Of a stretch of DNA of 64,000 bases, positions 1 through 9,618 are shown one piece after another. The position numbers were made by a program, and so were the translations under genes. Origin of the DNA: Salvelinus alpinus (taxonomy: Eukaryota > Chordata > Actinopteri > Salmoniformes > Salmonidae). The notes below the pieces were generated by a model. That model was not told the origin of the DNA and made no database searches. It was given only the letters and a program-made list of their open reading frames with translations. Where the stretch lies: assembly GCF_045679555.1 (NCBI RefSeq), contig NC_092092.1:18864469-18928468 (forward strand), read 5' to 3'. Positions within the stretch are counted from its first letter, which is position 1, and each line of letters opens with the position of its first letter.

Positions 1-595
1 TGAGGGATGAGCCTGGGCAGCAGCCGATGAGGGATCTCAGTCCCATCTGATTTGTGCATCGCTCATCCTGTCACAGTTTATAGAAAGCAGCAATATGGGA
101 GAGTTGATAAGATGCTACGCTGCTTCTCTTTCAGCTACACAAACACAATGCAATGTCAATGGATCTTCCCCAGCCAGGCATAACACGCATGCAGGGTGTG
201 TTGTCTCCACAAATACAGTACACACACACACACACACTCACACACACACACACACAGATAGACACACACACACAGATACAGACACCAGGTCGGAGATAAT
301 CATCTTTTGCCTGAGATGATAATTCACACTTTCAGGGTGAGATTTCAATGGGAGATTTACACAACATAAACATGTTAGGATTCTCTGGCCCAAAGTCATT
401 CAACACAAAGCCATTGTAGTTAAACTACTGTATTGCATTCAAGTGCATTGATTCTTGTTTAAGAACATTTAATACGCTCATATTGAGCTATTTAAGCTGT
501 TGATAATTTTACCAAGTTCTCCCACCCATCAACATTCCTATATTGTACCTACGTCTGCCATAAAGGCCAGTTGACTCTCTTGTCCCAGGCTTCAT
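1..595. other. Non-coding flank with a CA repeat
   Basis: No gene is visible here. Apart from a CA microsatellite, the sequence is AT-rich and unremarkable. The last five bases (591-595, TTCAT) are the left target-site duplication of the LTR element that follows. Confidence 0.6.
219..286. repeat. CA/GT microsatellite (interrupted)
   Basis: An interrupted run of CA dinucleotides, with occasional TCA and GATA breaks, visible by eye. Confidence 0.95.
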
Positions 596-1041
596 TGTCA
601 CGTTCCTGACCTATTTTTATGTTATTTTGAATATGTTTAGTTGGTCAGGGCGTGAGTTGGGGTGGGCATTGTATGTTGTGTGTGTTTTGGTTAGTCTATG
701 GGTGTTGTATGTGTATGGGATAGAGTATTGTTAGGTTGTCTAGTCATGTCTATGGCTGCCTAGATTGGGTCTCAATCAGAGACAGCTGTCATTCATTTGT
801 CTCTGATTGGGAGCCATATTTAAGGTAGCCATAGGCAGTAGGCTTTTGTGGGTAGTTGTCTTGTTTAACGTCTGTTGCTTGTCTGTGCACTTGCGTTATT
901 TAGCTTCACGATCATTTGTTGTTTTGTTTGTTTGTATAGTGTTTTCGTTTCATGTTCATCTTCGTTCATTTAATTAAAAGAAGATGGCTTATTTTCCTCA
1001 TGCTGCGTTTTGGTCCGAATCTCTTCCACACGATCGTGACA
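596..1041 (+). repeat. 5' LTR (446 bp)
   Basis: Starts TGTCACGTTCCTGACC and ends CACGATCGTGACA; the termini form a 7-bp inverted repeat (TGTCACG/CGTGACA). It carries a hairpin and TATA-like motif near its middle. The ATG of the gag-like frame (984) lies inside this LTR, so the first 19 codons are LTR-encoded. Confidence 0.92.
773..823 (+). promoter_or_regulatory. LTR hairpin followed by a TATA-like box
   Basis: A 12-bp stem (773-784 pairing with 798-809, CAATCAGAGACA with its complement) with a 13-nt loop is followed five bases later by CATATTTAA (815-823). The same layout recurs in the 3' LTR (3453-3503) and, with sequence drift, in two other LTRs at 43,752-43,807 (minus) and 46,214-46,271. 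Conservation across divergent LTRs suggests a promoter function. That role is inferred, not shown. Confidence 0.5.
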
Positions 1042-2127
1042 GAACTACCCACCACAACAGGATCAAGCAGCGTGAGCGGAACCAACAACAGCGGCAAAGT
1101 AAACAGGACTCATGGACATGGGAGGATGTTTTGGACGGTAAAGGTTGCTACACATGGGAGGAGATCCTGGCTGGAAGGGATCGCCTCCCATGGGAACAGC
1201 TGGAGGCACTGAGGAGAGCAGAGGCTACCGGAGTGAAGAACCGGAGTTATGAGGGGACGCGTCTTGCACGGAAGCCTGAAAAGCCCGTGAGTAACACCCA
1301 AAAATTTCTTGGGGGGGGGCTAAAGGGGAGTGTGGCGAAGCCGGGTTGGATACCTGAGCCAACTCCCCGGGCTTGCCGTGGAGTGAGAGAGCGTCGTACT
1401 GGTCAGACACCGTGTTATGCGGTAAAGCGCACGGTGTCCCCAGTACGCGTGCTTAGCCCAGTGCGGGCTATTCCACCTTGCCGCACTGGGAGGGCTAGGT
1501 TGGGCATCGAGCCGAGTGCCATGAAGCCGGCCCAACGTATCTGGTCTCCAGTACGTCTCCTCGGGCCGGCGTACATGGCACCAGCCTTACAGGTGGTGTC
1601 CCCGGTTCGCCTGCATAGCCCAGTGCGGGCTATTCCACCTCGCCGCACTGGCAGGGCTACGGGGACCATTCAACCTGGTAAGGTTGGGGAGGCTCGGTGC
1701 TCAAGAGCACGTGTCCTCCTTCACGGTCCGGTATATCCGGCGCCACCTTCCCACCCCAGCTCAGTACCACCAGTGCCTACACCACGCACCAGGCTTCCAG
1801 TGCATCTCCAGAGCCCTGTTCCTCCTCCACGCACTCTCCCTATGGTGCGTGTCTCCAGCCCAGTGCCTCCAGTTCTGGCACCACGCACCAAGCCTCCTGT
1901 GCGTCTCCAGAGCCCTGTACGCACTGTTCCTTCTCCCCGCACTCGCCCTGAGGTGCGTGCCCTCAGCCCGGTACCTCCAGTTCCGGTACCACGCACCAGG
2001 CCTAGAGTGCGCCACGAGAGTCCAGTGTGCCCTGTTGTTGTTCCCCGCACTAGCCTGAAGGTGCGTGTCCTTAGCCCGGTACCTCCAGTTCCGGCACCAG
2101 GCCTACAGTGCGTCTCAGCCGGCCAGA

Positions 2128-3050
2128 GTCTGCCGTCTGCCCAGCGGCGCCTGAACTGCCCGTCTGCCCAGCGGCGCCTGAACTGCCCGTCTGCCCAGCG
2201 GCGCCTGAACTGCCCGTCTGCCCAGCGGCGCCTGAACTGCCCGTCTGCCCAGCGGCGCCTGAACTGCCCGTCTGCCCAGCGGCGTCTGAACTGCCCGTCT
2301 GCCCTACGCCGTCTGAACCGTCCGTCTGCCATGAGCCTGCAAAGCCGCCCGTCTGCCATGAGCCTGCAAAGCCGCCCGTCTGCCATGAGCCTACAGAGCC
2401 GTCCGCCAGACAGGAGCCGCTAGAGCCGTCCGCCAGACAGGAGCCGCTAGAGCCTTCCGCCAGACCGGATCAGCCAGAGCCTTCCGCCAGACCGGATCAG
2501 CCAGAGCCTTCCGCCAGACCGGATCAGCCAGAGCCTTCCGCCAGACCGGATCAGCCAGAGCCTTCCGCCAGACCTGATCAGCCAGAGCCTTCCGCCAGAC
2601 CGGATCAGCCAGAGCCTTCCGCCAGACCGGATCAGCCAGAGCCGTCAGCGAGCCATGACCAGCCAGAGCCGTCAGCGAGCCATGACCAGCCAGAGCCGTC
2701 AGCGAGCCATGACCAGCCAGAGCCGTCAGCGAGCCATGACCAGCCAGAGCCGTCAGCGAGCCATGACCAGCCAGAGCCGTCAGCCAGCCATGACCAGCCA
2801 GAGCCGTCAGCCAGCCATGACCAGCCAGAGCCGTCAGCCAGCCATGACCAGCCAGAGCCGTCAGCCAGCCATGACCAGCCAGAGCCGTCAGCCAGCCATG
2901 ACCAGCCAGAGCCAGCCAGCCAGGATCCGCCAGCCAGCCTGGAGCTGCTGTCCCTCAGCCCGGAGCTGCCGTCCCTCAGCCCGGAGCTGCCGTCCCTCAG
3001 CCCGGAGCTGCCGTCCCTCAGCCCGGAGCTGCCGTCCCTCATCCCGGTGT
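2128..3050 (+). repeat. Coding minisatellites (27-bp and 21-bp units)
   Basis: Successive arrays inside the gag-like frame: 27-bp units encoding VCPAAPELP (about 2128-2300), 27-bp units with ARPDQ (about 2450-2640), 27-bp units with ASHDQ (about 2640-2915), and 21-bp units with LSPELPS (about 2945-3040). All unit lengths are multiples of three, so copy-number change keeps the frame open. Confidence 0.9.
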
Positions 3051-3262
3051 TGCCCCTTATCCCGGTGCTGCCCCTTATCCCGATGCTGCCCCTTCAGTTA
3101 GGTGGGTTTAGTTGGAGGGTGGTCATTGGGGGGGGGATACGGAAGCGGGGAGTGACTATGGTGGTGTGGGGACAGCGTCCAGAGCCAGAGCCACCACCGT
3201 GGACAGATGCCCACCCAGACCCTCCCCTAGACTTTTGGTGGTGCGTTCGGAGTACGCACCTT

Positions 3263-3275
3263 GAGGGGGGGGTTA
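3263..3275 (+). other. Polypurine tract before the 3' LTR
   Basis: GAGGGGGGGG precedes the 3' LTR by three bases (TTA). Its position and composition match the plus-strand primer site of LTR retrotransposons. Confidence 0.6.
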
Positions 3276-3721
3276 TGTCACGTTCCTGACCTATTTTTAT
3301 GTTATTTTGAATATGTTTAGTTGGTCAGGGCGTGAGTTGGGGTGGGCATTGTATGTTGTGTGTGTTTTGGTTAGTCTATGGGTGTTGTATGTGTATGGGA
3401 TAGAGTATTGTTAGGTTGTCTAGTCATGTCTATGGCTGCCTAGATTGGGTCTCAATCAGAGACAGCTGTCATTCATTTGTCTCTGATTGGGAGCCATATT
3501 TAAGGTAGCCATAGGCAGTAGGCTTTTGTGGGTAGTTGTCTTGTTTAACGTCTGTTGCTTGTCTGTGCACTTGCGTTATTTAGCTTCACGATCATTTGTT
3601 GTTTTGTTTGTTTGTATAGTGTTTTCGTTTCATGTTCATCTTCGTTCATTTAATTAAAAGAAGATGGCTTATTTTCCTCATGCTGCGTTTTGGTCCGAAT
3701 CTCTTCCACACGATCGTGACA
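3276..3721 (+). repeat. 3' LTR (446 bp)
   Basis: Appears base-for-base identical to 596-1041. Its last 19 bases (from 3703) are also the first bases of each unit of the 2,958-bp tandem array, so the array arose after this element inserted. Confidence 0.92.
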
Positions 3722-4134
3722 TTCATCCAGTGTGTATCTGGGTCTAGCTAACTAGTAACCTTGATGCCAGCTGGTCTCCTACTGCTTGCATCTCTGATAT
3801 AAGCAGCTGTAATATAATGGCCTTCGTAGGCTTCTGTACTTTACAAGCTATATCTTTAAGGTGGTCCTACTACTACAACAAAATTATCTTCATAGGCTTC
3901 TGTACTTTACAAGCTATATCTTTAAGGTGGTCCTACAACTTGTGACCATGCGGATTAACCTCGGCCTCGCACAGACAGTGTAGACATTCATTTCAGTTGC
4001 GTGGGAATAATTTGATGATAGATAGACAAGAAGACCTGCACACTGCTCTTGCCATGATCTCTCGCCCTTCTGTCCTCCCTTATTGCATTCATTTGACTGT
4101 CCACCTGGTGTTGAGTTTATTCTTGAATGTTATA

Positions 4135-4280
4135 TATTAGGTTCTGCGATACTTAAGCAATAAGGCCCGGGGGGGTGTGATATATGGCCAATATATCAGG
4201 GATAAGGGCTGTTCTCTGCACGACGCAAAGTGGAGTGCCTGGATGCAGCCCTTAGCTGTGGTATATTGGCTATTTACCAT
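4135..4280. mobile_element. Truncated MITE-like repeat (also +2958, +5916)
   Basis: A partly palindromic segment (AAGGGCTGT ... AGCCCTTAGC, with TATGGCCAATATA and TATATTGGC towards its ends) resembles a common salmonid short inverted-repeat element. Copies lie in units 2 and 3 at about 7093-7238 and 10,051-10,196. The family assignment is from recall. Confidence 0.45.
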
Positions 4281-4478
4281 GTGTTTGGATAATGTGTGTT
4301 TGGATAATACTATTTCCAACACAAAATAACATGTAATTAATAAAATATTGAATTAGTCTTCCTCAAATATGGTCCTGAGAATGAAATGGATGATGACACA
4401 TTCTTTGGGAGAGGGAGGGATTCTAATTCTACAACCTGATTCATAGTACAGGGCTCTGGGCACAGTTTTTCTAAAGTT

Positions 4479-4608
4479 ATTTCGCCTATCGGATAGGATT
4501 ATATGCATTGAAATATAATTCATAGAACGGACAAATACTTGACTTGAATGGGGACTCTATTGTATACGTTATATTTCTATGCATTTAATCCTATCCGATA
4601 GGCGAAAT
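4479..4608. repeat. 40-bp inverted repeat, 50-bp loop (also +2958, +5916)
   Basis: Arms 4479-4518 and 4569-4608 are reverse complements with two mismatches (core CGCCTATCGGATAGGATT). It could be a small MITE or a cruciform-forming element. Copies lie at 7437-7566 and 10,395-10,524. Confidence 0.85.
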
Positions 4609-4656
4609 CCGGATAGATAACTTTTGAAAAACTTGGCCCAGGTGGGCTGTTCTGAG

Positions 4657-5461
4657 TTACAGCTGGTTCCTTGTCCATGGACCTGTACTGTTTACTGGAG
4701 TTACAGCTGGTTCCCTGTCCATGGTCCTGTACTGTTTACTGGAGTTACAGCTGGTTCCTTGTCCATGGACCTGTACTGTTTACTGGAGTTACAGCTGGTT
4801 CCCTGTCCATGGTCCTGTACTGTTTACTGGAGTTACAGCTGGTTCCCTGTCCATGGTCCTGTACTGTTTACTGGAGTTTCAGCTGGTTCCCTGTCCATGG
4901 TCCTGTACTGTTTACTGGAGTTACAGCTGGTTCCCTGTCCATGGTCCTGTACTGTTTACTGGAGTTTCAGCTGGTTCCCTGTCCATGGTCCTGTACTGTT
5001 TACTGGAGTTACTGCTGGTTCCTTGTCCATGGTCCTGTACTGTTTACTGGAGTTACTGATGGTTGCCTGTCCATGGTCCTGTACTGTTTACTGGAGTTAC
5101 AGCTGGTTCCCTGTCCATGGTCCTGTACTGTTTACTGGAGTTTCAGCTGGTTCCCTGTCCATGGTCCTGTACTGTTTACTGGAGTTTCAGCTGGTTCCCT
5201 GTCCATGGTCCTGTACTGTTTACTGGAGTTACTGCTGGTTCCATGTCCATGATCCTGTACTGTTTACTGGAGTTACAGCTGGTTCCCTGTCCATGGTCCT
5301 GTACTGTTTACTGGAGTTTCAGCTGGTTCCCTGTCCATGGTCCTGTACTGTTTACTGGAGTTACAGCTGGTTCCCTGTCCATGGTCCTGTACTGTTTACT
5401 GGAGTTACTGCTGGTTCCCTGTCCATGGTCCTGTACTGTTTACTGGAGTTACTGCTGGTGA
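4657..5461. repeat. 44-bp minisatellite, about 18 units (unit 1)
   Basis: The unit runs TTACAGCTGGTTCCCTGTCC followed by ATGGTCCTGTACTGTTTACT and GGAG. Because 44 is not a multiple of three, the array is open in several frames as a 44-residue cycle. These frames are not genes. Variants (TTTCAG/TTACAG/TTACTG, CCT/CTT) are scattered through the units. Confidence 0.95.
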
Positions 5462-5499
5462 CCTGAAGGTACAAAAAAATAAAATATATACACCGTATA

Positions 5500-5640
5500 T
5501 ATACCGTTCAAAAGTTTGGGGTCACTTAGAAATGTTCTTGCTTTTTAAAGAAAAGCTAATTTTTTGTCCATTAAAATAACATCAAATTGATCAGAAATAC
5601 AGTGTAGACATTGTTAATGTTGTAAACGACTATTCAAATG
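5500..5640 (+). mobile_element. Tc1-like terminal repeat fragment (also +2958)
   Basis: CCGTTCAAAAGTTTGGGGTC starts a Tc1-like inverted terminal repeat that stops at the LINE 3' boundary. Copies are at 8458-8598 and 11,416-11,556. Only the third has its partner sequence further right (17,201 onward, and the far end near 22,423). Confidence 0.8.
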
Positions 5641-5649
5641 AAATAAAAT

Positions 5650-6660
5650 TTATATATATAGCCCTTCTTACATCAGCTGATATCTCAAAGTGCTGTACAG
5701 AAACCCAGCCTGAAACCCCAAACAGCAAGCAATGCAGGTGTAGAAGCACGGTGGCTAGGAAAAACTCCCTAGAAAGGCCAAAACCTAGGAAGAAACTTAG
5801 AGAGGAACCAGGCTATGAGGGGTGGCCAGCCCTCTTCTGGCTGTGCCGGGTGGAGATTATAACAGAACAGGGCCAAGACGTTCAAATGTTCATAAATGAC
5901 CAGCATGGTCAAATAATAATAATCACAGTAGTTGTCGAGGGTGCAACAAGTCAGCACCTCAGGAGTAAATGTCAGTTGGCTTTTCATAGCCGATCATTAA
6001 GAGTATCTCTACCGCTCCTGCTGTCTCTAGAGAGTTGAAAACAGCAGGTCTGGGACAGGTAGCACGTCGGGTGAACAGGTCAGGGTTCCATAGCCGCAGG
6101 CAGAACAGTTGAAACTGGAGCAGCAGCACGGCCAGGTGGACTGGGGACAGCAAGGAGTCATCATGCCAGGTAGTCCTGAGGCATGGTCCTAGGGCTCAGG
6201 TCCTCTGAGAGAGAGAAAGAAAGAAAGAGAGAAAGAAAGAGAGAATTAGAGAGAGCATACTGAAATTCACACAGGACACCGGATAAGACAGGAGAAGTAC
6301 TCCAGATATAACAGACTGACCCTAGCCCCCTGACACATAAACTACTGCAGCATAAATACTGGAGGCTGAGACAGGAGGGGTCAGAAGACACTGTGGCCCC
6401 ATCCGATGATACCCCCGGACAGGGCCAAACAGGCAGGATATAACCCCACCCACTTTGCCAAAGCACAGCCCCCACACCACTAGAGGCATATCTTCAACCA
6501 CCAACTTATCATCCTGAGACAAGGCCGAGTATAGCCCACAAAGATCTCTGCCACGGCACAACCCCTGCCAACCCAGATAGGCAGATCACGTCAGTGACTC
6601 AACCCACTCAAGTGACACACGCCTCCTAGGGACGGCATGGAAGAGCAACAGTAAACCAGT
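5650..6660 (-). mobile_element. L2 LINE 3' UTR fragment in unit 1
   Basis: Same sequence as 11,566-12,576, which is contiguous with the LINE reverse transcriptase region. It contains a purine (GAAA/GAGA) stretch near 6206-6255. The apparent frames inside are not coding. Confidence 0.8.
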
Positions 6661-7614
6661 CTTCCACACGATCGTGACATTCATCCAGTGTGTATCTGGG
6701 TCTAGCTAACTAGTAACCTTGATGCCAGCTGGTCTCCTACTGCTTGCATCTCTGATATAAGCAGCTGTAATATAATGGCCTTCGTAGGCTTCTGTACTTT
6801 ACAAGCTATATCTTTAAGGTGGTCCTACTACTACAACAAAATTATCTTCATAGGCTTCTGTACTTTACAAGCTATATCTTTAAGGTGGTCCTACAACTTG
6901 TGACCATGCGGATTAACCTCGGCCTCGCACAGACAGTGTAGACATTCATTTCAGTTGCGTGGGAATAATTTGATGATAGATAGACAAGAAGACCTGCACA
7001 CTGCTCTTGCCATGATCTCTCGCCCTTCTGTCCTCCCTTATTGCATTCATTTGACTGTCCACCTGGTGTTGAGTTTATTCTTGAATGTTATATATTAGGT
7101 TCTGCGATACTTAAGCAATAAGGCCCGGGGGGGTGTGATATATGGCCAATATATCAGGGATAAGGGCTGTTCTCTGCACGACGCAAAGTGGAGTGCCTGG
7201 ATGCAGCCCTTAGCTGTGGTATATTGGCTATTTACCATGTGTTTGGATAATGTGTGTTTGGATAATACTATTTCCAACACAAAATAACATGTAATTAATA
7301 AAATATTGAATTAGTCTTCCTCAAATATGGTCCTGAGAATGAAATGGATGATGACACATTCTTTGGGAGAGGGAGGGATTCTAATTCTACAACCTGATTC
7401 ATAGTACAGGGCTCTGGGCACAGTTTTTCTAAAGTTATTTCGCCTATCGGATAGGATTATATGCATTGAAATATAATTCATAGAACGGACAAATACTTGA
7501 CTTGAATGGGGACTCTATTGTATACGTTATATTTCTATGCATTTAATCCTATCCGATAGGCGAAATCCGGATAGATAACTTTTGAAAAACTTGGCCCAGG
7601 TGGGCTGTTCTGAG

Positions 7615-8419
7615 TTACAGCTGGTTCCTTGTCCATGGACCTGTACTGTTTACTGGAGTTACAGCTGGTTCCCTGTCCATGGTCCTGTACTGTTTACTGG
7701 AGTTACAGCTGGTTCCTTGTCCATGGACCTGTACTGTTTACTGGAGTTACAGCTGGTTCCCTGTCCATGGTCCTGTACTGTTTACTGGAGTTACAGCTGG
7801 TTCCCTGTCCATGGTCCTGTACTGTTTACTGGAGTTTCAGCTGGTTCCCTGTCCATGGTCCTGTACTGTTTACTGGAGTTACAGCTGGTTCCCTGTCCAT
7901 GGTCCTGTACTGTTTACTGGAGTTTCAGCTGGTTCCCTGTCCATGGTCCTGTACTGTTTACTGGAGTTACTGCTGGTTCCTTGTCCATGGTCCTGTACTG
8001 TTTACTGGAGTTACTGATGGTTGCCTGTCCATGGTCCTGTACTGTTTACTGGAGTTACAGCTGGTTCCCTGTCCATGGTCCTGTACTGTTTACTGGAGTT
8101 TCAGCTGGTTCCCTGTCCATGGTCCTGTACTGTTTACTGGAGTTTCAGCTGGTTCCCTGTCCATGGTCCTGTACTGTTTACTGGAGTTACTGCTGGTTCC
8201 ATGTCCATGATCCTGTACTGTTTACTGGAGTTACAGCTGGTTCCCTGTCCATGGTCCTGTACTGTTTACTGGAGTTTCAGCTGGTTCCCTGTCCATGGTC
8301 CTGTACTGTTTACTGGAGTTACAGCTGGTTCCCTGTCCATGGTCCTGTACTGTTTACTGGAGTTACTGCTGGTTCCCTGTCCATGGTCCTGTACTGTTTA
8401 CTGGAGTTACTGCTGGTGA
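7615..8419. repeat. 44-bp minisatellite (unit 2)
   Basis: Same array as 4657-5461, with the same order of variant units. Confidence 0.95.
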
Positions 8420-8607
8420 CCTGAAGGTACAAAAAAATAAAATATATACACCGTATATATACCGTTCAAAAGTTTGGGGTCACTTAGAAATGTTCTTGCT
8501 TTTTAAAGAAAAGCTAATTTTTTGTCCATTAAAATAACATCAAATTGATCAGAAATACAGTGTAGACATTGTTAATGTTGTAAACGACTATTCAAATGAA
8601 ATAAAAT

Positions 8608-9618
8608 TTATATATATAGCCCTTCTTACATCAGCTGATATCTCAAAGTGCTGTACAGAAACCCAGCCTGAAACCCCAAACAGCAAGCAATGCAGGTGTA
8701 GAAGCACGGTGGCTAGGAAAAACTCCCTAGAAAGGCCAAAACCTAGGAAGAAACTTAGAGAGGAACCAGGCTATGAGGGGTGGCCAGCCCTCTTCTGGCT
8801 GTGCCGGGTGGAGATTATAACAGAACAGGGCCAAGACGTTCAAATGTTCATAAATGACCAGCATGGTCAAATAATAATAATCACAGTAGTTGTCGAGGGT
8901 GCAACAAGTCAGCACCTCAGGAGTAAATGTCAGTTGGCTTTTCATAGCCGATCATTAAGAGTATCTCTACCGCTCCTGCTGTCTCTAGAGAGTTGAAAAC
9001 AGCAGGTCTGGGACAGGTAGCACGTCGGGTGAACAGGTCAGGGTTCCATAGCCGCAGGCAGAACAGTTGAAACTGGAGCAGCAGCACGGCCAGGTGGACT
9101 GGGGACAGCAAGGAGTCATCATGCCAGGTAGTCCTGAGGCATGGTCCTAGGGCTCAGGTCCTCTGAGAGAGAGAAAGAAAGAAAGAGAGAAAGAAAGAGA
9201 GAATTAGAGAGAGCATACTGAAATTCACACAGGACACCGGATAAGACAGGAGAAGTACTCCAGATATAACAGACTGACCCTAGCCCCCTGACACATAAAC
9301 TACTGCAGCATAAATACTGGAGGCTGAGACAGGAGGGGTCAGAAGACACTGTGGCCCCATCCGATGATACCCCCGGACAGGGCCAAACAGGCAGGATATA
9401 ACCCCACCCACTTTGCCAAAGCACAGCCCCCACACCACTAGAGGCATATCTTCAACCACCAACTTATCATCCTGAGACAAGGCCGAGTATAGCCCACAAA
9501 GATCTCTGCCACGGCACAACCCCTGCCAACCCAGATAGGCAGATCACGTCAGTGACTCAACCCACTCAAGTGACACACGCCTCCTAGGGACGGCATGGAA
9601 GAGCAACAGTAAACCAGT
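8608..9618 (-). mobile_element. L2 LINE 3' UTR fragment in unit 2
   Basis: Second copy of the same 3' UTR piece, ending abruptly at the tandem junction. Confidence 0.8.

Larger units (their letters stand above)
984..3289 (+). pseudogene. Gag-like Pro-rich ORF, frameshifted
   Basis: The frame opens at 984 inside the 5' LTR and is open to 2423; a second frame, open to 3289, continues the repeat protein. The N-terminal part has Trp/Glu-rich motifs (WTWEDV, YTWEEI, LPWEQL at about residues 44-71). The rest is Pro/Arg-rich (repeated SPV-PP-APRT units), then tandem 9-residue repeats (VCPAAPELP, PEPSARPDQ, PEPSASHDQ) and a 7-residue repeat (SLSPELP). The frame switch lies near 2098: the sister unit at about 1977-2010 has CGCACCA between its CCA and GGCC, and this unit lacks those 7 bases. 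That is the shift needed to move the first frame into the second. No zinc knuckle or pol motif is seen. The gag-like label rests on position and composition only. Confidence 0.6.
596..3721 (+). mobile_element. Young non-autonomous LTR retrotransposon
   Basis: Two 446-bp direct repeats (596-1041 and 3276-3721) flank a 2.2-kb interior. Both begin TGTCACG and end CGTGACA, the TG...CA ends expected of LTRs. The 5-bp target duplication TTCAT is perfect (591-595 and 3722-3726). A G-rich purine run sits directly before the 3' LTR. Read side by side, the two LTRs show no difference, so the insertion is recent. The interior has one Pro-rich gag-like reading frame, now frameshifted, and no protease, reverse transcriptase or integrase, so mobility would depend on a partner element. 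Related LTRs occur at 43,542-43,834 and 46,086-46,459. Superfamily (Gypsy, Copia or ERV-like) cannot be assigned without pol. Confidence 0.9.
3703..6660. repeat. Tandem 2,958-bp unit, copy 1
   Basis: The unit begins with the last 19 bases of the 3' LTR plus the TTCAT target duplication. It then holds unique DNA with a short internal repeat (about 3822-3875 and 3890-3938), a truncated MITE, a 40-bp inverted repeat, an 18-unit 44-bp minisatellite, one end of a Tc1-like element, and part of an L2 LINE 3' UTR. The next unit starts exactly 2,958 bases later. Confidence 0.95.
6661..9618. repeat. Tandem 2,958-bp unit, copy 2
   Basis: Same content and length as copy 1, and no differences were noticed on reading. 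The junction joins AAACCAGT of the LINE 3' UTR to CTTCCACACG of the LTR end. Confidence 0.95.

Noticed and set aside
4624..5466. 280-residue open frame (and copies at 7,582 and 10,540) with VPCPWSCTVYWSY cycles
   Set aside because: It is a translation of the 44-bp minisatellite, open in several frames at once. No domain, and no unique sequence of note.
5751..6561. Several short frames in the 2,958-bp unit (copies at +2958 and +5916)
   Set aside because: They fall in the L2 LINE 3' UTR and match no LINE protein domain.
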